Below are positions 1 through 8,758 of a stretch of DNA of 44,369 bases, one piece after another. The stretch spans positions 1 to 44,369 of the forward strand of contig CAKTEB010000008.1 in assembly GCA_934546685.1 (NCBI GenBank), read 5' to 3'. Each line of letters opens with the position of its first letter. Within the stretch, counting starts at the first letter, position 1. The DNA comes from an uncultured Oscillospiraceae bacterium. Lineage in GTDB: Bacteria > Bacillota > Clostridia > Oscillospirales > Oscillospiraceae. The notes beneath the pieces were generated by a model. The model saw only the letters and a program-made list of their open reading frames with translations. It ran no database searches and had not been told where the DNA came from. A program made the translations under genes and the position numbers.

Positions 1-73
1 CAACAACATCACCGTTCACGAGGACAGCGAAATGTGGACGCCTCCCCAGATGGGCGGCGGCGGCCCCATGTAA
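1..73 (+). CDS. C-terminal end of a Gly/Pro-tailed protein (partial)
   Basis: Only the last 23 codons are present, read from position 2 and ending with TAA at 71-73. The peptide ends in a Pro-Pro-Gln-Met-Gly-Gly-Gly-Gly-Pro-Met tail. This resembles the end of the beta-helix protein at 20734-22044, where an 'ENVTF' strand is followed by a Pro/Gly-rich tail; here 'NNITVHEDS' precedes the tail. The two are possibly paralogues, but too little is visible to be sure. It reads into a clear terminator. The function is unknown. Confidence 0.55.
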   Translation, partial: NNITVHEDSEMWTPPQMGGGGPM

Positions 74-81
74 AAAATTTA

Positions 82-117
82 GGGCGCAATGCAAAGACAT
101 TCCTTTGCATTGCGCCC
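82..117. terminator. Rho-independent terminator, probably bidirectional
   Basis: A 15-bp perfect stem (82-96 with 103-117) has a 6-nt loop and is followed by T-rich sequence from 118. An A-run at 72-77 supplies a U-tract on the other strand for the convergent MATE gene. Confidence 0.9.
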
Positions 118-128
118 TTTTTGCGCTT

Positions 129-1493
129 TTATGCGGTCACCGCATCCGGCATGGCCTTTTTCAGCGTTCGCATGGCGTAGAAATACGCTGGGATCAGGAA
201 GCAGTCCGCCAGGATCCAAGCCGCGGGGCTGGCCAGGCATACCGCCGCATAGCCCACCACCGGCACCAGCAGCAGACTCACGGCGCTCCGGGCGATCATC
301 TCAAAGACCCCCGCAAACAGCGCCAGCTTGGAGAAGCCGATACCCTGGATCATAAACCGGACGATGTTTACAAAGGCCAAGGGGATATAGAAGGCGGAGT
401 TCAATACCAGGAACTCCCGGGCCCCGTCCAGGATTGCCGTTTCACTCTGATCCAGGAACAGCATGGACAGCTCCCGGCCAAAGAACCACAGCACCACAAA
501 GGCAATCACGGAATAGATACAGCCCATGACCAGGCAGCTTTTCAGGCCCTTGTGGATCCGATCCAGCCGCCCCGCGCCCAGATTCTGTCCGCCGTAGGTG
601 GCCATGGTGGAGCCCATGGCGTCCAGGGGGCAGCACATAAGATTGCCCACCTTGCCTCCGGCGGTCATGGCCGCAATGCTCACCACGCCCAGGGTATTCA
701 CCGCTGCCTGGAGGATCAGGCAGCCGATAGCGGTAATGGAATACTGGAGGCCCATGGGGATGCCCATGGCGCACAGCCGTGCCGCATAGCTGCCCCGGAA
801 CCGAAGGTCATCCCGGCTCAGGTGCAGGATCGGGAAGCGCTTTGCCATAAACACAAGGCACAGCAGACCCGACACCAGCTGGGAGATCACCGTGGCCCAG
901 GCAGCTCCGGCCACGCCCATGGGGATCACCAGGATCAGCAGCAGATCCAGGGCCACATTCAACAGGCTGGAAAAGATCAGGAAATACAAGGGCGTTTTGG
1001 AGTCACCCAAAGACCGGATGATGCCGGAGAGCGTATTGTAGAGGATCGTCACCGGAATGCCCCAAAAGATGATGACGATATAGTCGTAGGCCTCGCGGAA
1101 CACCTCATCGGGGGTGTTGGTCCAGATCAGGATATTTTTGCACAGGGCCACCGTCAGAACAGTCAGCACCAGGGCAAATCCAATGCAGATCCAGAGCATA
1201 TTGCCCACATAGCGCCGCAGGCCCTCGTCGTCCTTTTCTCCGAACTTCTGGGCCACGGGGATGGCGAAGCCCGTACAGATGCCGATGCAGAAGCCCAGCA
1301 CCAAAAAGTTGACGGAGCCCGTGGAGCCCACGCCTGCCAGGGCATTCGCCCCCAGGGCTTTGCCCACGATCACCGTATCCACCATGCTGTAGAACTGCTG
1401 GAACAGCAGCCCCAATACCAGCGGGAAGAAAAAGCCCAGGATCAGCCGGGTGGGGCTGCCTGTGGTCAGATCCTTGGCTGTTGTCTTTTTCAA
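129..1493 (-). CDS. MATE family efflux transporter 1
   Basis: A polytopic inner-membrane exporter of the MATE family, which expels drugs or metabolites in exchange for Na+ or H+. The protein is 454 aa, normal for the family, with about 12 hydrophobic segments in two similar halves. It has the N-terminal signature 'TGSP..RLILGFFFPLVLGLLFQQFYSMVD' region (about residues 11-40) and the typical 'GVAGAAWATVISQ' segment in the middle. I chose the TTG start at 1493 because AAAGGGGTG lies a few bases before it and family members begin at this point. Upstream ATGs at 1538 and 1685 have no comparable ribosome binding site. The 275 bases between this gene and the divergent ParB-like gene hold a 7-bp stem around 1590-1615 with no U-tract. 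The substrate cannot be told. Confidence 0.92.
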   Translation of the reverse strand: MKKTTAKDLTTGSPTRLILGFFFPLVLGLLFQQFYSMVDTVIVGKALGANALAGVGSTGSVNFLVLGFCIGICTGFAIPVAQKFGEKDDEGLRRYVGNMLWICIGFALVLTVLTVALCKNILIWTNTPDEVFREAYDYIVIIFWGIPVTILYNTLSGIIRSLGDSKTPLYFLIFSSLLNVALDLLLILVIPMGVAGAAWATVISQLVSGLLCLVFMAKRFPILHLSRDDLRFRGSYAARLCAMGIPMGLQYSITAIGCLILQAAVNTLGVVSIAAMTAGGKVGNLMCCPLDAMGSTMATYGGQNLGAGRLDRIHKGLKSCLVMGCIYSVIAFVVLWFFGRELSMLFLDQSETAILDGAREFLVLNSAFYIPLAFVNIVRFMIQGIGFSKLALFAGVFEMIARSAVSLLLVPVVGYAAVCLASPAAWILADCFLIPAYFYAMRTLKKAMPDAVTA

Positions 1494-1714
1494 TCCGATC
1501 ACCCCTTTAACGAGCCCATAGTTTAAGGTTTTTTTCATCAAAATACAAGATACGAATTTCACAGGATTTGCGCTGTCTCCCAGGGCTTCTTCCGGCAAAA
1601 TCACAAATGCCGGAGGGAGCCCTTTTATTGCCTCCGCGTCCCAGCTTCGGCCTCTTTTTTTGTAACCTCCTGCCAGTTTCGACAAATTATAGTAGCATAT
1701 TTTTCTATAAATGT

Positions 1715-1720
1715 TATAAT
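1715..1720 (+). promoter_or_regulatory. -10 element (TATAAT) for the ParB-like gene
   Basis: A consensus TATAAT lies in an AT-rich stretch about 49 bases before the start codon at 1769. I see no good -35 hexamer at 16-18 bases upstream, so the promoter may be weak or activator-dependent. Confidence 0.4.
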
Positions 1721-1768
1721 ATGGTCATCAAATAACCGCCGGGGAGGGCGGTCTGGGGAGGAATACAA

Positions 1769-2551
1769 ATGGCTTACGGTATCAGCCCGGAAGGAAAGGT
1801 TCTGTATTTGCCGGTCCATCTGCTGCATCCGGGGCAGCCGGGGCGCGGAAAGCCCACGGCGCTCTTACAGGAGCTGGCAGCCAGCATCGGCCAGGTGGGC
1901 GTCCTGCAGCCCCTGACGGTGCGAAAGAACGGCGACAGCTACACGGTGGTCTCCGGCAATCGGCGGCTTATGGCCGCCAGAATGGCAGGGCTGGGGGAGG
2001 TGCCCTGTCTGATCCTCAATGTGGATCCCGTGGACGCGGAGCTCATCAGCCTCACGGAAAATCTCCAGCGGGAGGATCTCCGGTATTTTCAGGAAGCGGA
2101 GTACCTCCAGCAGTATCTTATTCACAGCGGCCTGACCCAGGCTCAGGCGGCCAGGCGGCTGGGCCGCTCCCAGTCCGCGGTGGCCAATAAGCTGCGGCTG
2201 CTCCAGCACAGCCCCAGAGTCCGCCAGGCCCTTACAGAGGCTGGACTCTCTGAGCGCCACGCCCGGGAGCTATTACGGATCCCCGGGGAGGAATCCAGGC
2301 TGGCCATCATCTCAGAGCTCACCCGCCGGAAGCTCAGCGTCGCCCAGACCAGCCGGTACATCGACAACTATCTCACCCAGCGGGCCATGGCCGGCAGCGC
2401 CCGCTATCGCCGCCGGGAGGCCCGGCTGATGCTGGATCGGGTGACCCGGGACGCGGAGGTGCTGCGGAGCTCCGGCATTGCCGCCCAGGTTCAGCGCCAG
2501 GAGAGCCCCCAGGAGATCGTACTGACCCTGCGGATCCCCCAGGAGCCTTGA
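1769..2551 (+). CDS. ParB/Spo0J/Noc family DNA-binding protein, orphan
   Basis: A 260-aa protein with the ParB layout. The N-terminal ParB/sulfiredoxin-like CTP-binding domain has the 'VSGNRRLMAARMAG' box (about residues 61-74) and 'ENLQRE' (about 97-102). A central KorB/ParB-type HTH follows ('GLTQAQAARRLGRSQSAVANKLRLL'-like, about 119-145, and the 'LSERHARELLRI' segment). The C-terminus is basic. The start has GGGGAGGAATACAA upstream. No ParA partner is adjacent, and a second, complete parB sits beside parA at 38429-39301. A Noc-type role (nucleoid occlusion paralogue with its own binding site) or a regulatory role is plausible, but Noc is usually linked to rsmG and soj, and that context is absent here. 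Confidence 0.85.
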   Translation: MAYGISPEGKVLYLPVHLLHPGQPGRGKPTALLQELAASIGQVGVLQPLTVRKNGDSYTVVSGNRRLMAARMAGLGEVPCLILNVDPVDAELISLTENLQREDLRYFQEAEYLQQYLIHSGLTQAQAARRLGRSQSAVANKLRLLQHSPRVRQALTEAGLSERHARELLRIPGEESRLAIISELTRRKLSVAQTSRYIDNYLTQRAMAGSARYRRREARLMLDRVTRDAEVLRSSGIAAQVQRQESPQEIVLTLRIPQEP

Positions 2552-2575
2552 CTTTGATCCCCCTGCTGGTATAGA
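2548..2575 (+). promoter_or_regulatory. Promoter of galM
   Basis: TTGACT (2548-2553), a 16-base spacer and TATAGA (2570-2575), preceded by TG at the extended -10 position. The -35 overlaps the TGA stop of the upstream parB-like gene. Confidence 0.6.
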
Positions 2576-2615
2576 ATGGAGCCAACAAGGCTTATCCCCA
2601 GAAGGAGGACGTATT

Positions 2616-3641
2616 ATGATCGCATCCCGGCCCTTTGGCGCTCTATCCGACGGCTCCGCCGTCACCTGCTACCGGCTCACCGGCCCCAATGGAGCCTTTG
2701 CCGACATTCTCGATTACGGAGCCACAGTTCAGGCTCTGGCCGTGCCGGACCAGGCTGGTCAGCTCACCGATGTGGTGCTGGGCTATCCCGCCGCCGCGGA
2801 TTATGAGACCGGCAGCTTTTACTTTGGCGCAACCGTAGGCCGCCACGCCAACCGCATCGGCGGCGGCACCTTTACCCTGGGGGACAAGACCTATACCCTG
2901 GAGAAAAACAGCGGCCCCAACCATTCCCACGGCGGCTTTTACGGCTATCACCAGCGGATGTTTGCAGTCACGGTTCAGGGTGATGCGCTGGAGCTGCAGC
3001 TCCATTCTCCAGACGGCGACCAGGGTTATCCCGGTAATTTGGAGGTCTGCGTCACCTATCGGTTTACCCAGGACATGGCCCTGGACATCGGCTTTCGGGC
3101 CAAGACCGACCAGGACACCCTGGTGAATCTCACCAACCACTGCTATTTCGACCTCAGCGGCGGCCAGGATCCCCTGGGCCAGACGCTCTGGATCGACGGA
3201 GACCAGTTTACGGAAAACGACGAAAACACCCTGCCCACAGGCAAGGTGCTTTCAGTGGCGGGGACGCCCTTTGATTTCCGGGTTCCCAAGGCCATTGGCC
3301 AGGATATCACCCGGGATGACCGGCAGCTTCAAAACTGTAACGGATACGACCACAACTTCGTGCTCTATAACGGCGGCACCTTCCACCCAGTGGCCCGGCT
3401 TCACAGCGATCTCACCGGCATCACCATGGAGGAGTCCCACGACATGCCCGGGCTCCAGCTGTACTCCGGCAACTTCATCGATGCCCCCAATGGCAAACAG
3501 CCCTACGGCTTCCGCTCCGGCATCGCCCTGGAGGGGCAGTATTTCCCCAATGCCATGGCCATTCCGGACTTCCGAAAGCCCATTCTGCGGGCAGGGGAGA
3601 CCTACCGTCACCGGATCTGCTACCGGTTCTTCTGCGAATAA
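2616..3641 (+). CDS. galM: Aldose 1-epimerase (galactose mutarotase)
   Basis: Cytosolic interconversion of alpha and beta anomers of hexoses, feeding the Leloir pathway and sugar use after glycoside hydrolysis. It is 341 aa, the usual length. Conserved features are 'ATVGRHANRI' (about residues 72-81), His103 in 'NHSHGG', the catalytic acid His175 in 'NLTNHCYFDL' and the catalytic base Glu306 in 'GIALEGQYFP'. The ATG follows AGAAGGAGGACGTATT. It stands alone between its own promoter and a terminator. The GH3 glycosidase about 10 kb away is the only other sugar gene in the window. Confidence 0.95.
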   Translation: MIASRPFGALSDGSAVTCYRLTGPNGAFADILDYGATVQALAVPDQAGQLTDVVLGYPAAADYETGSFYFGATVGRHANRIGGGTFTLGDKTYTLEKNSGPNHSHGGFYGYHQRMFAVTVQGDALELQLHSPDGDQGYPGNLEVCVTYRFTQDMALDIGFRAKTDQDTLVNLTNHCYFDLSGGQDPLGQTLWIDGDQFTENDENTLPTGKVLSVAGTPFDFRVPKAIGQDITRDDRQLQNCNGYDHNFVLYNGGTFHPVARLHSDLTGITMEESHDMPGLQLYSGNFIDAPNGKQPYGFRSGIALEGQYFPNAMAIPDFRKPILRAGETYRHRICYRFFCE

Positions 3642-3645
3642 AAAT

Positions 3646-3686
3646 ACGGACCTTGAAACGATTCACCGCTTCAAGGTCCGTTTTAT
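3646..3686. terminator. Rho-independent terminator between convergent genes
   Basis: A 12-bp perfect stem (3646-3657 with 3670-3681) is followed by TTTATT. The A-run at 3641-3644 can serve the minus-strand gene. Confidence 0.9.
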
Positions 3687-3694
3687 TCTCTATG

Positions 3695-5425
3695 TCATTC
3701 CTCTGTTTCCACCATGGGCAGCACCATCTGCTCGATGGCCTCCCGAAGCCGGGGATGCCGGATCACAAAGTGGATCACCGGGCTGCCCTCCTTGGACACC
3801 ACCGCCCAGCGTCCCTCCAGAATGGAGATCTGGATATTGTGGAAGGCCGGTGCCAGCTGGGTATTCAGCCGATATCCCGAATGGGTCTCGGCATACCGCT
3901 CCGTCAGCGCCAGATGCGCCCGGTATTCCTCATAGGTATAGGCCGCGGGCTTCTCGCAGAATACTCCCGACAGGGAGAGCTTGGCCCCTCTGCGCTGGAA
4001 CTCCTCCGGCGTCAGAGCATGGAGCTCATCGAAGATCGTCTCCCGCGCCAAAATCGTCTCCGCCATCTCCCGCAGTCCGGCCACCTGCCGCTCTATGTCG
4101 GCCCGCTCCTCCGGCGAAAAGCCGTTCCGCTCCAGGATCTCCGCCAGCAGCTCCGGGGAGATGGTGTAGATGGGCGGCACCGACAGGATCCCATGCCGCC
4201 GTCCGGACTGCTGCATATCCCCCAGCAGGAACGCCGCAAACCGCTCCTGCTCCTCCTTGCGGAAGATCTCCATCAGGGGCTGGGCCTTTTTCATCAGATC
4301 CGTCTCCCGCTGGCGATAATACCGCAGCTCCTCCCGGCCCCGGCTCAGCTCGTATTTCCCGTGGTCGTGACTGCCGGAGAGGCATTCTCCGGCCAGCGCC
4401 GCCCCGTCGGACACATAGAGCAGTCGGCAAAACAGGGAGTTGTGCACCCCGGGCAGATAATAGGGCCGCACCTGACCGGTCATGTACAGGGGGATCCAGC
4501 TTTCCAGCCCCAGCATCATCTCCGCAAAGGGCCGATTGAGGTTGTGCACCATGCGCAGCTCCAGGCCCTTTTTCAGCATGGCCGCCAGACCAAACATCCA
4601 CTTCTTCGCAAAGTCCCCGTCCTGAGCCATGTCCTCCATGGGCATATCGCTGCACATGAACACATGGCCGGTCTGCCTGGACAAGACCGTCAGCTTCAGG
4701 AAGTCCAGCTCTCCCAGCTTCATCTGCTCCACGCCGTAATAGGTCTTGGAGTTGGGAAACAGCACCGGGAAGCTGGGCAGCCTGATGTCACGGAAATGGA
4801 TGGCCTCGATGTATTCCTCTAAATCGAAATCGTCCAGCTTGGTGAGAAAGGCCGTGGCCTGCTGGCTCTGGCCGTTTTTCTCCCGCAGGAGCCATTCCGT
4901 AATGGCCTGGGCCAGGGCAGCTCCGTCCGTCAGCTCCTCCTCCTGGCAGTCCATCAGGGGCAGCAGCTTTCCGCATGCCTCCCGGCTGTACCGGGTGCAG
5001 ATAAACTCGCTGACCCCCTCCGCAAAGGCCACCGCGTCCGCCGGGCTCCGCTGGCCGCTGCGTACCCGGGAGATATAGGAGGCATCATAGCTGAGGGCCT
5101 GGGCCAGCTCCGCCGGAGAAACCTCCATGGCCCCCAGCAGGGCGGAGAAATGCTCCGGGCTCAGCGCCGGGGGCTTCTCCCGCAGGAGGCTCCGCTCTAG
5201 GCTTCCCCGGATCTCCAGGACGGTAAGCTCCCGGCCCCGGCGCTGGGACACAGTATGGAGCCCCTGGGCCAGCCGCTCTATGGAATCGCTCTTCTGGCTG
5301 GGCAGTCGGCTGCCGGAGCGGTAGCGGCTGATGATGGCCGCAGAGAGCCCCGAGGCCTCCGCCAGCTCCTTGCCGGAGCAGTCAAGCTCCCGCATATATT
5401 GATCCAGCTGTTCCTGAAATTGCAT
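3695..5425 (-). CDS. Large protein with two XRE-like HTH segments, unknown function
   Basis: A 576-aa protein starting at the ATG at 5425, after GGAGGAGAGATCT; the open frame runs to 5509 without another ribosome binding site. An XRE-type helix-turn-helix covers about residues 5-58 ('GKELAEASGLSAAIISRYRSG'-like). A second related segment lies at about 85-135 ('SPAELAQALSYDASYISRVRSG'-like). The remaining roughly 430 residues are soluble, with no membrane segment, and match nothing I recognise. The C-terminal part may be a ligand-binding or helical-repeat sensor. It is divergent from the SLH surface protein, which makes it a candidate regulator of that gene, but this is only positional. Confidence 0.7.
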   Translation of the reverse strand: MQFQEQLDQYMRELDCSGKELAEASGLSAAIISRYRSGSRLPSQKSDSIERLAQGLHTVSQRRGRELTVLEIRGSLERSLLREKPPALSPEHFSALLGAMEVSPAELAQALSYDASYISRVRSGQRSPADAVAFAEGVSEFICTRYSREACGKLLPLMDCQEEELTDGAALAQAITEWLLREKNGQSQQATAFLTKLDDFDLEEYIEAIHFRDIRLPSFPVLFPNSKTYYGVEQMKLGELDFLKLTVLSRQTGHVFMCSDMPMEDMAQDGDFAKKWMFGLAAMLKKGLELRMVHNLNRPFAEMMLGLESWIPLYMTGQVRPYYLPGVHNSLFCRLLYVSDGAALAGECLSGSHDHGKYELSRGREELRYYRQRETDLMKKAQPLMEIFRKEEQERFAAFLLGDMQQSGRRHGILSVPPIYTISPELLAEILERNGFSPEERADIERQVAGLREMAETILARETIFDELHALTPEEFQRRGAKLSLSGVFCEKPAAYTYEEYRAHLALTERYAETHSGYRLNTQLAPAFHNIQISILEGRWAVVSKEGSPVIHFVIRHPRLREAIEQMVLPMVETEE

Positions 5426-5468
5426 AGATCTCTCCTCCGTTTCCCGTGCTGTCCAGCAGCTTGTCCCC

Positions 5469-5474
5469 ATTATA
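5469..5474 (-). promoter_or_regulatory. Extended -10 for the tandem-HTH gene
   Basis: On the minus strand this reads TGGTATAAT, an extended -10 about 44 bases before the start codon. The -35 region is poor. Confidence 0.5.
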
Positions 5475-5536
5475 CCATATTCCCGCCTATTTCGGCAGGA
5501 TTGCCCCATCTGGCATTGCCACCGCTGTCAACCTCC

Positions 5537-5565
5537 TGGCAATTTTATTTTGCGATCCATATAAT
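5537..5565 (+). promoter_or_regulatory. Promoter of the SLH protein gene
   Basis: TGGCAA (5537-5542), 17 bases and TATAAT (5560-5565). A short hairpin, GTGGAGC/GCTCCAC (5581-5597), lies in the leader just before the GGAGG ribosome binding site. Confidence 0.5.
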
Positions 5566-5612
5566 GAAAGCATCAATACCGTGGAGCCCCGCTCCACAGA
5601 ATGGAGGTCACA

Positions 5613-8024
5613 ATGAGGAAGAATATTCATCGGCTGCTGGCCGCGGCACTGGCATTTTGCATGGCGCTTCTGCTGTTTCCCGCTCCAGTGTTTGCGGCAG
5701 AGCCGTCCGCCGACCAAACCGCGGACTTTTCCACGGATGCCAGCGCAGCCCTGTCTCTGCTGAACAACTCCAGCAGCTCCGGCAGTGCCAGCTGGTCTGG
5801 AAACACCCTGACTCTAAACGGCATAAGCTTCTCCACCAGCGCAGACTACGCCGTGATCCTGCCCGCGGGCGCGGCTGTTGAGGTATATGGCGATAACACC
5901 ATCACCAGCGGCAGCCTGAACGTCCAGATGGACGGCAAGGAGCAGGATCCCATCTATTCTGCCGCGCTGTCCGGCGCCGGCTCCATCACCTTCAAGGGTG
6001 ACGGCAGCCTAAGACTCCAGGGCGGCGATATTACCAACACGCCCCAGAACATTGGTTCCGGGCTTCAAACCGGCAAGTCCCCCTTCTCCGTGGGCCTTTT
6101 GGCCCTGAAGGGCGATGTGACCGTCAACGGCCCCACCGTTACCGCCCAGGGCGGCACCACTACATCCAACGGCCCCTCCATGGCCTTCTCCAAGGGCGTG
6201 CATGTGCAGGGCTCTGACCTGAACGTCTACAGCGGCAGTCTCACCGGCATCGGCGGTAAATCCACTGACCAGTACTCCGATGGCACTCCCACCTCCAGCT
6301 TCTCTGAGGGCATTTCCGTTGTCAGCGGTGATATCAATGTCACTGGCGGCTCCCTGAACGGCACCGTGCTCCCCGAGGTGCGGGAGGAGGGCCTCAGCTT
6401 TGGGTTCTATACGATCGGCTCCACCCTGAAGGTGCAGGGCGGCGATGTGACAGGCGAAGCACACACAGGCCTCGATATCACTGGCAGTATTGAAGTCTCC
6501 GGCGGCACGCTCACTGGCAAGCAAGCCAGAAAATACTGGGGCGCCGGCATCAGCCTGGATGGCGCAACCCATACATCCATCAAGATGCTTGGCAACCTCA
6601 CCCTCACCGGCGGCTCCATTATCGCGGACAGCATCAGCCATTTTGCCCCCGAGAACGAGGGCTACGGCGTCTTCACAGTCTCCGGCGGAACCCTGACCAC
6701 CACGGGGATCTACGGCTCCAATGCTTTCTCCGTCCAGGGCGGCACCGTGATCCTGGATAATGGCGAGGACAACAGCCGCGCGCTGTGGGCCGACTCCATG
6801 TCCCTGGGTTCTAAGGTGCGGATCACCGGCGCGGATTTTATTACCCAGACCTATCTGAACCAGAAATACTCGGATACCCCCGTAGTATTCAGCGATGTTG
6901 ATCCGATCCCGCTTGCCATCACCGGTCTGTCCGCCCAGGACAAAGCCTACGACGGCAGTGCCGCGGCCACTCTCGCCGGCGGCACCCTCTCCGGGCTGCA
7001 GGAGGGTCATACGGTGCGTTTGGATGCCAGCGAGCTGGTGGGCCGCTTTGCGGATGCCCATGCCGGGGCCAATAAGGCCGTCACCCTCCAGGGCGTTGTC
7101 ATGCTCCGGGGCAAGGATGCCTACCGATATACGGCTTCCCTGCCGGAGCCCAGCGGGATCACTGCGGCCATCAGCCCCTGCACCACCGTGTTGGATACCA
7201 CTACGAAGACCCAGACCAGCGACTTTGGCTCTGGAAGATTTGACGGCGCGCACTTCCTGGGCGTAGAGGTAGACGGCGAGGCCGAGGCCGCCACCGGCGA
7301 TATCGTCTATACCCTGAACGGCAAGACTATGACGCCACAGGAGATCACCGCATATTTGAAGGATCTCTCCGCTGAGGCCACCTCCGCCATCGGCTATCAG
7401 TTCGCCGGCACCGGCGACTATGCCGGAGCACAGGCCAGCGGCACAATTACCGTCACCATCGGCAAGGATTCCGCAGCGGCCTACCAAAATCCCTTTACCG
7501 ATGTGGCCGAGGACAGCTGGTACTATGACCATGTAAAATATGTCTACACCCACGATTTGATGATCGGCACCAGCACCACCACCTTCTCTCCGGAGCTGGC
7601 CACCTCACGGGGCATGGTCTGCACGATCCTCTGGCGCATGGCCGGGAGCCCGGAGCCTAAGTCCGCCGCGCCCTTCACTGATGTAGCCACAGGCGACTAC
7701 TTTGCCAAGGCCGTTGCCTGGGCCGCGGAAACCGGCGTAGTGGAGGGCTATGGCAATGGCCGCTTCGGCCCCAACGATCCGGTGCTTCGGGAGCAGCTGG
7801 CCGCCATGCTCTATCGGAATATGGGTTCTCCCTCCGTCTCCGGCAGTCTGGATGCCTTCTCCGATGGCAGCCAGGCCAGTGCTTACGCCAAGCCCGCCCT
7901 GTGCTGGGCCGTGGAGCAGAAGCTCATGGAGGGCATGGGCGGCGGCATTCTGGCCCCCGGAGATATCACCACCCGGGCCCAGGCCGCAGCCATGTTCCAG
8001 CGCTATGACGCCCGTCCCCGCTGA
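5613..8024 (+). CDS. Secreted S-layer-homology surface protein with YDG domain
   Basis: An 803-aa exported protein predicted to bind cell-wall polymers. A signal peptide covers residues 1-28 (cleavage probably after VFA). A long Gly/Thr/Ser-rich stretch (about 30-425) of repeated 'GGxxT/V' turns looks like a parallel beta-helix. A YDG-type domain follows at about 428-520 ('AQDKAYDGSAAATL'). Three SLH repeats fill about 625-803 ('NPFTDVAEDSWYYDHVKYV', then 'PFTDVATGDYFAKAVAWA', then 'DAFSDGSQASAYAKPALCWA'). I chose the ATG at 5613 because GGAGG lies 5 bases before it; the ATG at 5601 overlaps that site. It is monocistronic and divergent from the tandem-HTH gene. The ligand or adhesion target is unknown. 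Confidence 0.9.
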   Translation: MRKNIHRLLAAALAFCMALLLFPAPVFAAEPSADQTADFSTDASAALSLLNNSSSSGSASWSGNTLTLNGISFSTSADYAVILPAGAAVEVYGDNTITSGSLNVQMDGKEQDPIYSAALSGAGSITFKGDGSLRLQGGDITNTPQNIGSGLQTGKSPFSVGLLALKGDVTVNGPTVTAQGGTTTSNGPSMAFSKGVHVQGSDLNVYSGSLTGIGGKSTDQYSDGTPTSSFSEGISVVSGDINVTGGSLNGTVLPEVREEGLSFGFYTIGSTLKVQGGDVTGEAHTGLDITGSIEVSGGTLTGKQARKYWGAGISLDGATHTSIKMLGNLTLTGGSIIADSISHFAPENEGYGVFTVSGGTLTTTGIYGSNAFSVQGGTVILDNGEDNSRALWADSMSLGSKVRITGADFITQTYLNQKYSDTPVVFSDVDPIPLAITGLSAQDKAYDGSAAATLAGGTLSGLQEGHTVRLDASELVGRFADAHAGANKAVTLQGVVMLRGKDAYRYTASLPEPSGITAAISPCTTVLDTTTKTQTSDFGSGRFDGAHFLGVEVDGEAEAATGDIVYTLNGKTMTPQEITAYLKDLSAEATSAIGYQFAGTGDYAGAQASGTITVTIGKDSAAAYQNPFTDVAEDSWYYDHVKYVYTHDLMIGTSTTTFSPELATSRGMVCTILWRMAGSPEPKSAAPFTDVATGDYFAKAVAWAAETGVVEGYGNGRFGPNDPVLREQLAAMLYRNMGSPSVSGSLDAFSDGSQASAYAKPALCWAVEQKLMEGMGGGILAPGDITTRAQAAAMFQRYDARPR

Positions 8025-8063
8025 TCCTTGATCTTTGTTTTTCCCTTTCCCTTTCCATTCAGC

Positions 8064-8092
8064 AAGGCCTCGGCCATTTGGCCGGGGCCTTT
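8064..8092 (+). terminator. Terminator after the SLH protein gene
   Basis: AAGGCC/GGCCTT and CGGCCA/TGGCCG form a long imperfect stem (8064-8092). The following U-tract is short, so efficiency is uncertain. Confidence 0.65.
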
Positions 8093-8103
8093 GCCCGTCT
8101 TAG

Positions 8104-8132
8104 TTGCCCTTCGTCCGTATTTGTGCTACAAT
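8104..8132 (+). promoter_or_regulatory. Promoter of the 119-aa gene
   Basis: TTGCCC (8104-8109), 17 bases and TACAAT (8127-8132), with TG at the extended -10 position. A second TATAAT lies at 8136-8141. Confidence 0.6.
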
Positions 8133-8181
8133 GTTTATAATATGTATAGTTCTGATTTTCAGGACGGAAGGAGATCCAACC

Positions 8182-8541
8182 ATGAGACATCTGATTATTC
8201 ACCGGCAGCGGGCCCTGATGGGCTTTGGCCTCAGCTATTTCTGCATTCTCGACGAGACCCGCGACAGCTTTATGGCCCAGCTGGAGGGCCTGAGCCGTGC
8301 GGAGTGCAACGCCCTGGAGGGCCCCACCCCTATCACCAACGGCGCCACCATCGATTTGGAGCTGGACGACCAGGCCCATACGTTTCTGATCGCCCTGTAT
8401 CCGGAGGAGAAAAATATGGTCACCCGGGAGATCCCTGTGCCCGCCGGTGAGGAGGACGCGGTATTCCTCATCAAAACCGACATGGACATGCGCCGGGGCA
8501 TCGTAGTCTCCGTGGGCCCCGCAAAAAAAGCCGAGGCCTGA
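8182..8541 (+). CDS. Small protein of unknown function
   Basis: A 119-aa cytosolic protein I do not recognise. The ATG follows GGAAGGAGATCCAACC; the frame is open back to 8104, but only this start has a ribosome binding site. It contains no membrane segment or Cys cluster. It alternates predicted strands ('MRHLIIHRQRALMGFGLSYF', 'ATIDLELDDQAHTFLIALYP') and ends with 'AKKAEA'. The strand-rich pattern suggests a small beta-sandwich, which is a weak inference. It is a single gene with its own promoter and terminator. Good codon bias and a strong ribosome binding site argue that it is real. Confidence 0.75.
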   Translation: MRHLIIHRQRALMGFGLSYFCILDETRDSFMAQLEGLSRAECNALEGPTPITNGATIDLELDDQAHTFLIALYPEEKNMVTREIPVPAGEEDAVFLIKTDMDMRRGIVVSVGPAKKAEA

Positions 8542-8561
8542 TCCAAATTTTGTTCACTGCC

Positions 8562-8599
8562 GCAGTCGTCTGAAGCGTTCACTTCAGACGGCTGCTTTT
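8562..8599 (+). terminator. Rho-independent terminator
   Basis: A 14-bp stem with one G-U pair (8562-8575 with 8582-8595), a 6-nt loop and TTTT. Confidence 0.9.
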
Positions 8600-8681
8600 C
8601 TATCTTCAGCTTCGTAAAATTCTCCAATAATTTATATGATTTTTGTAGTTCAAGCACTAATTCATATAGAACCCGTAGCGT

Positions 8682-8687
8682 TATAAT
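8682..8687 (+). promoter_or_regulatory. -10 element of the SDR/NTF2-like operon
   Basis: TATAAT lies in an AT-rich 160-base gap, about 72 bases before the SDR start. No clear -35 hexamer is at the right distance, so the promoter may depend on an activator. Confidence 0.4.
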
Positions 8688-8758
8688 ATAGTCACAAGCA
8701 AAGAAACAACGGGATCCAAACCCGATCCCCCAAATTAAAAATCCAAAGGAGAATTATT

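Noticed and set aside
1494..1768. Guanidine (ykkC) or other riboswitch in front of MATE exporter 1
   Set aside because: The leader contains only a 7-bp stem; none of the conserved ykkC motifs are visible.
6009..7553. 514-codon minus-strand open frame in the SLH protein gene
   Set aside because: Shadow of the SLH protein's Gly/Thr-rich repeats; no start signal and no recognisable motif.
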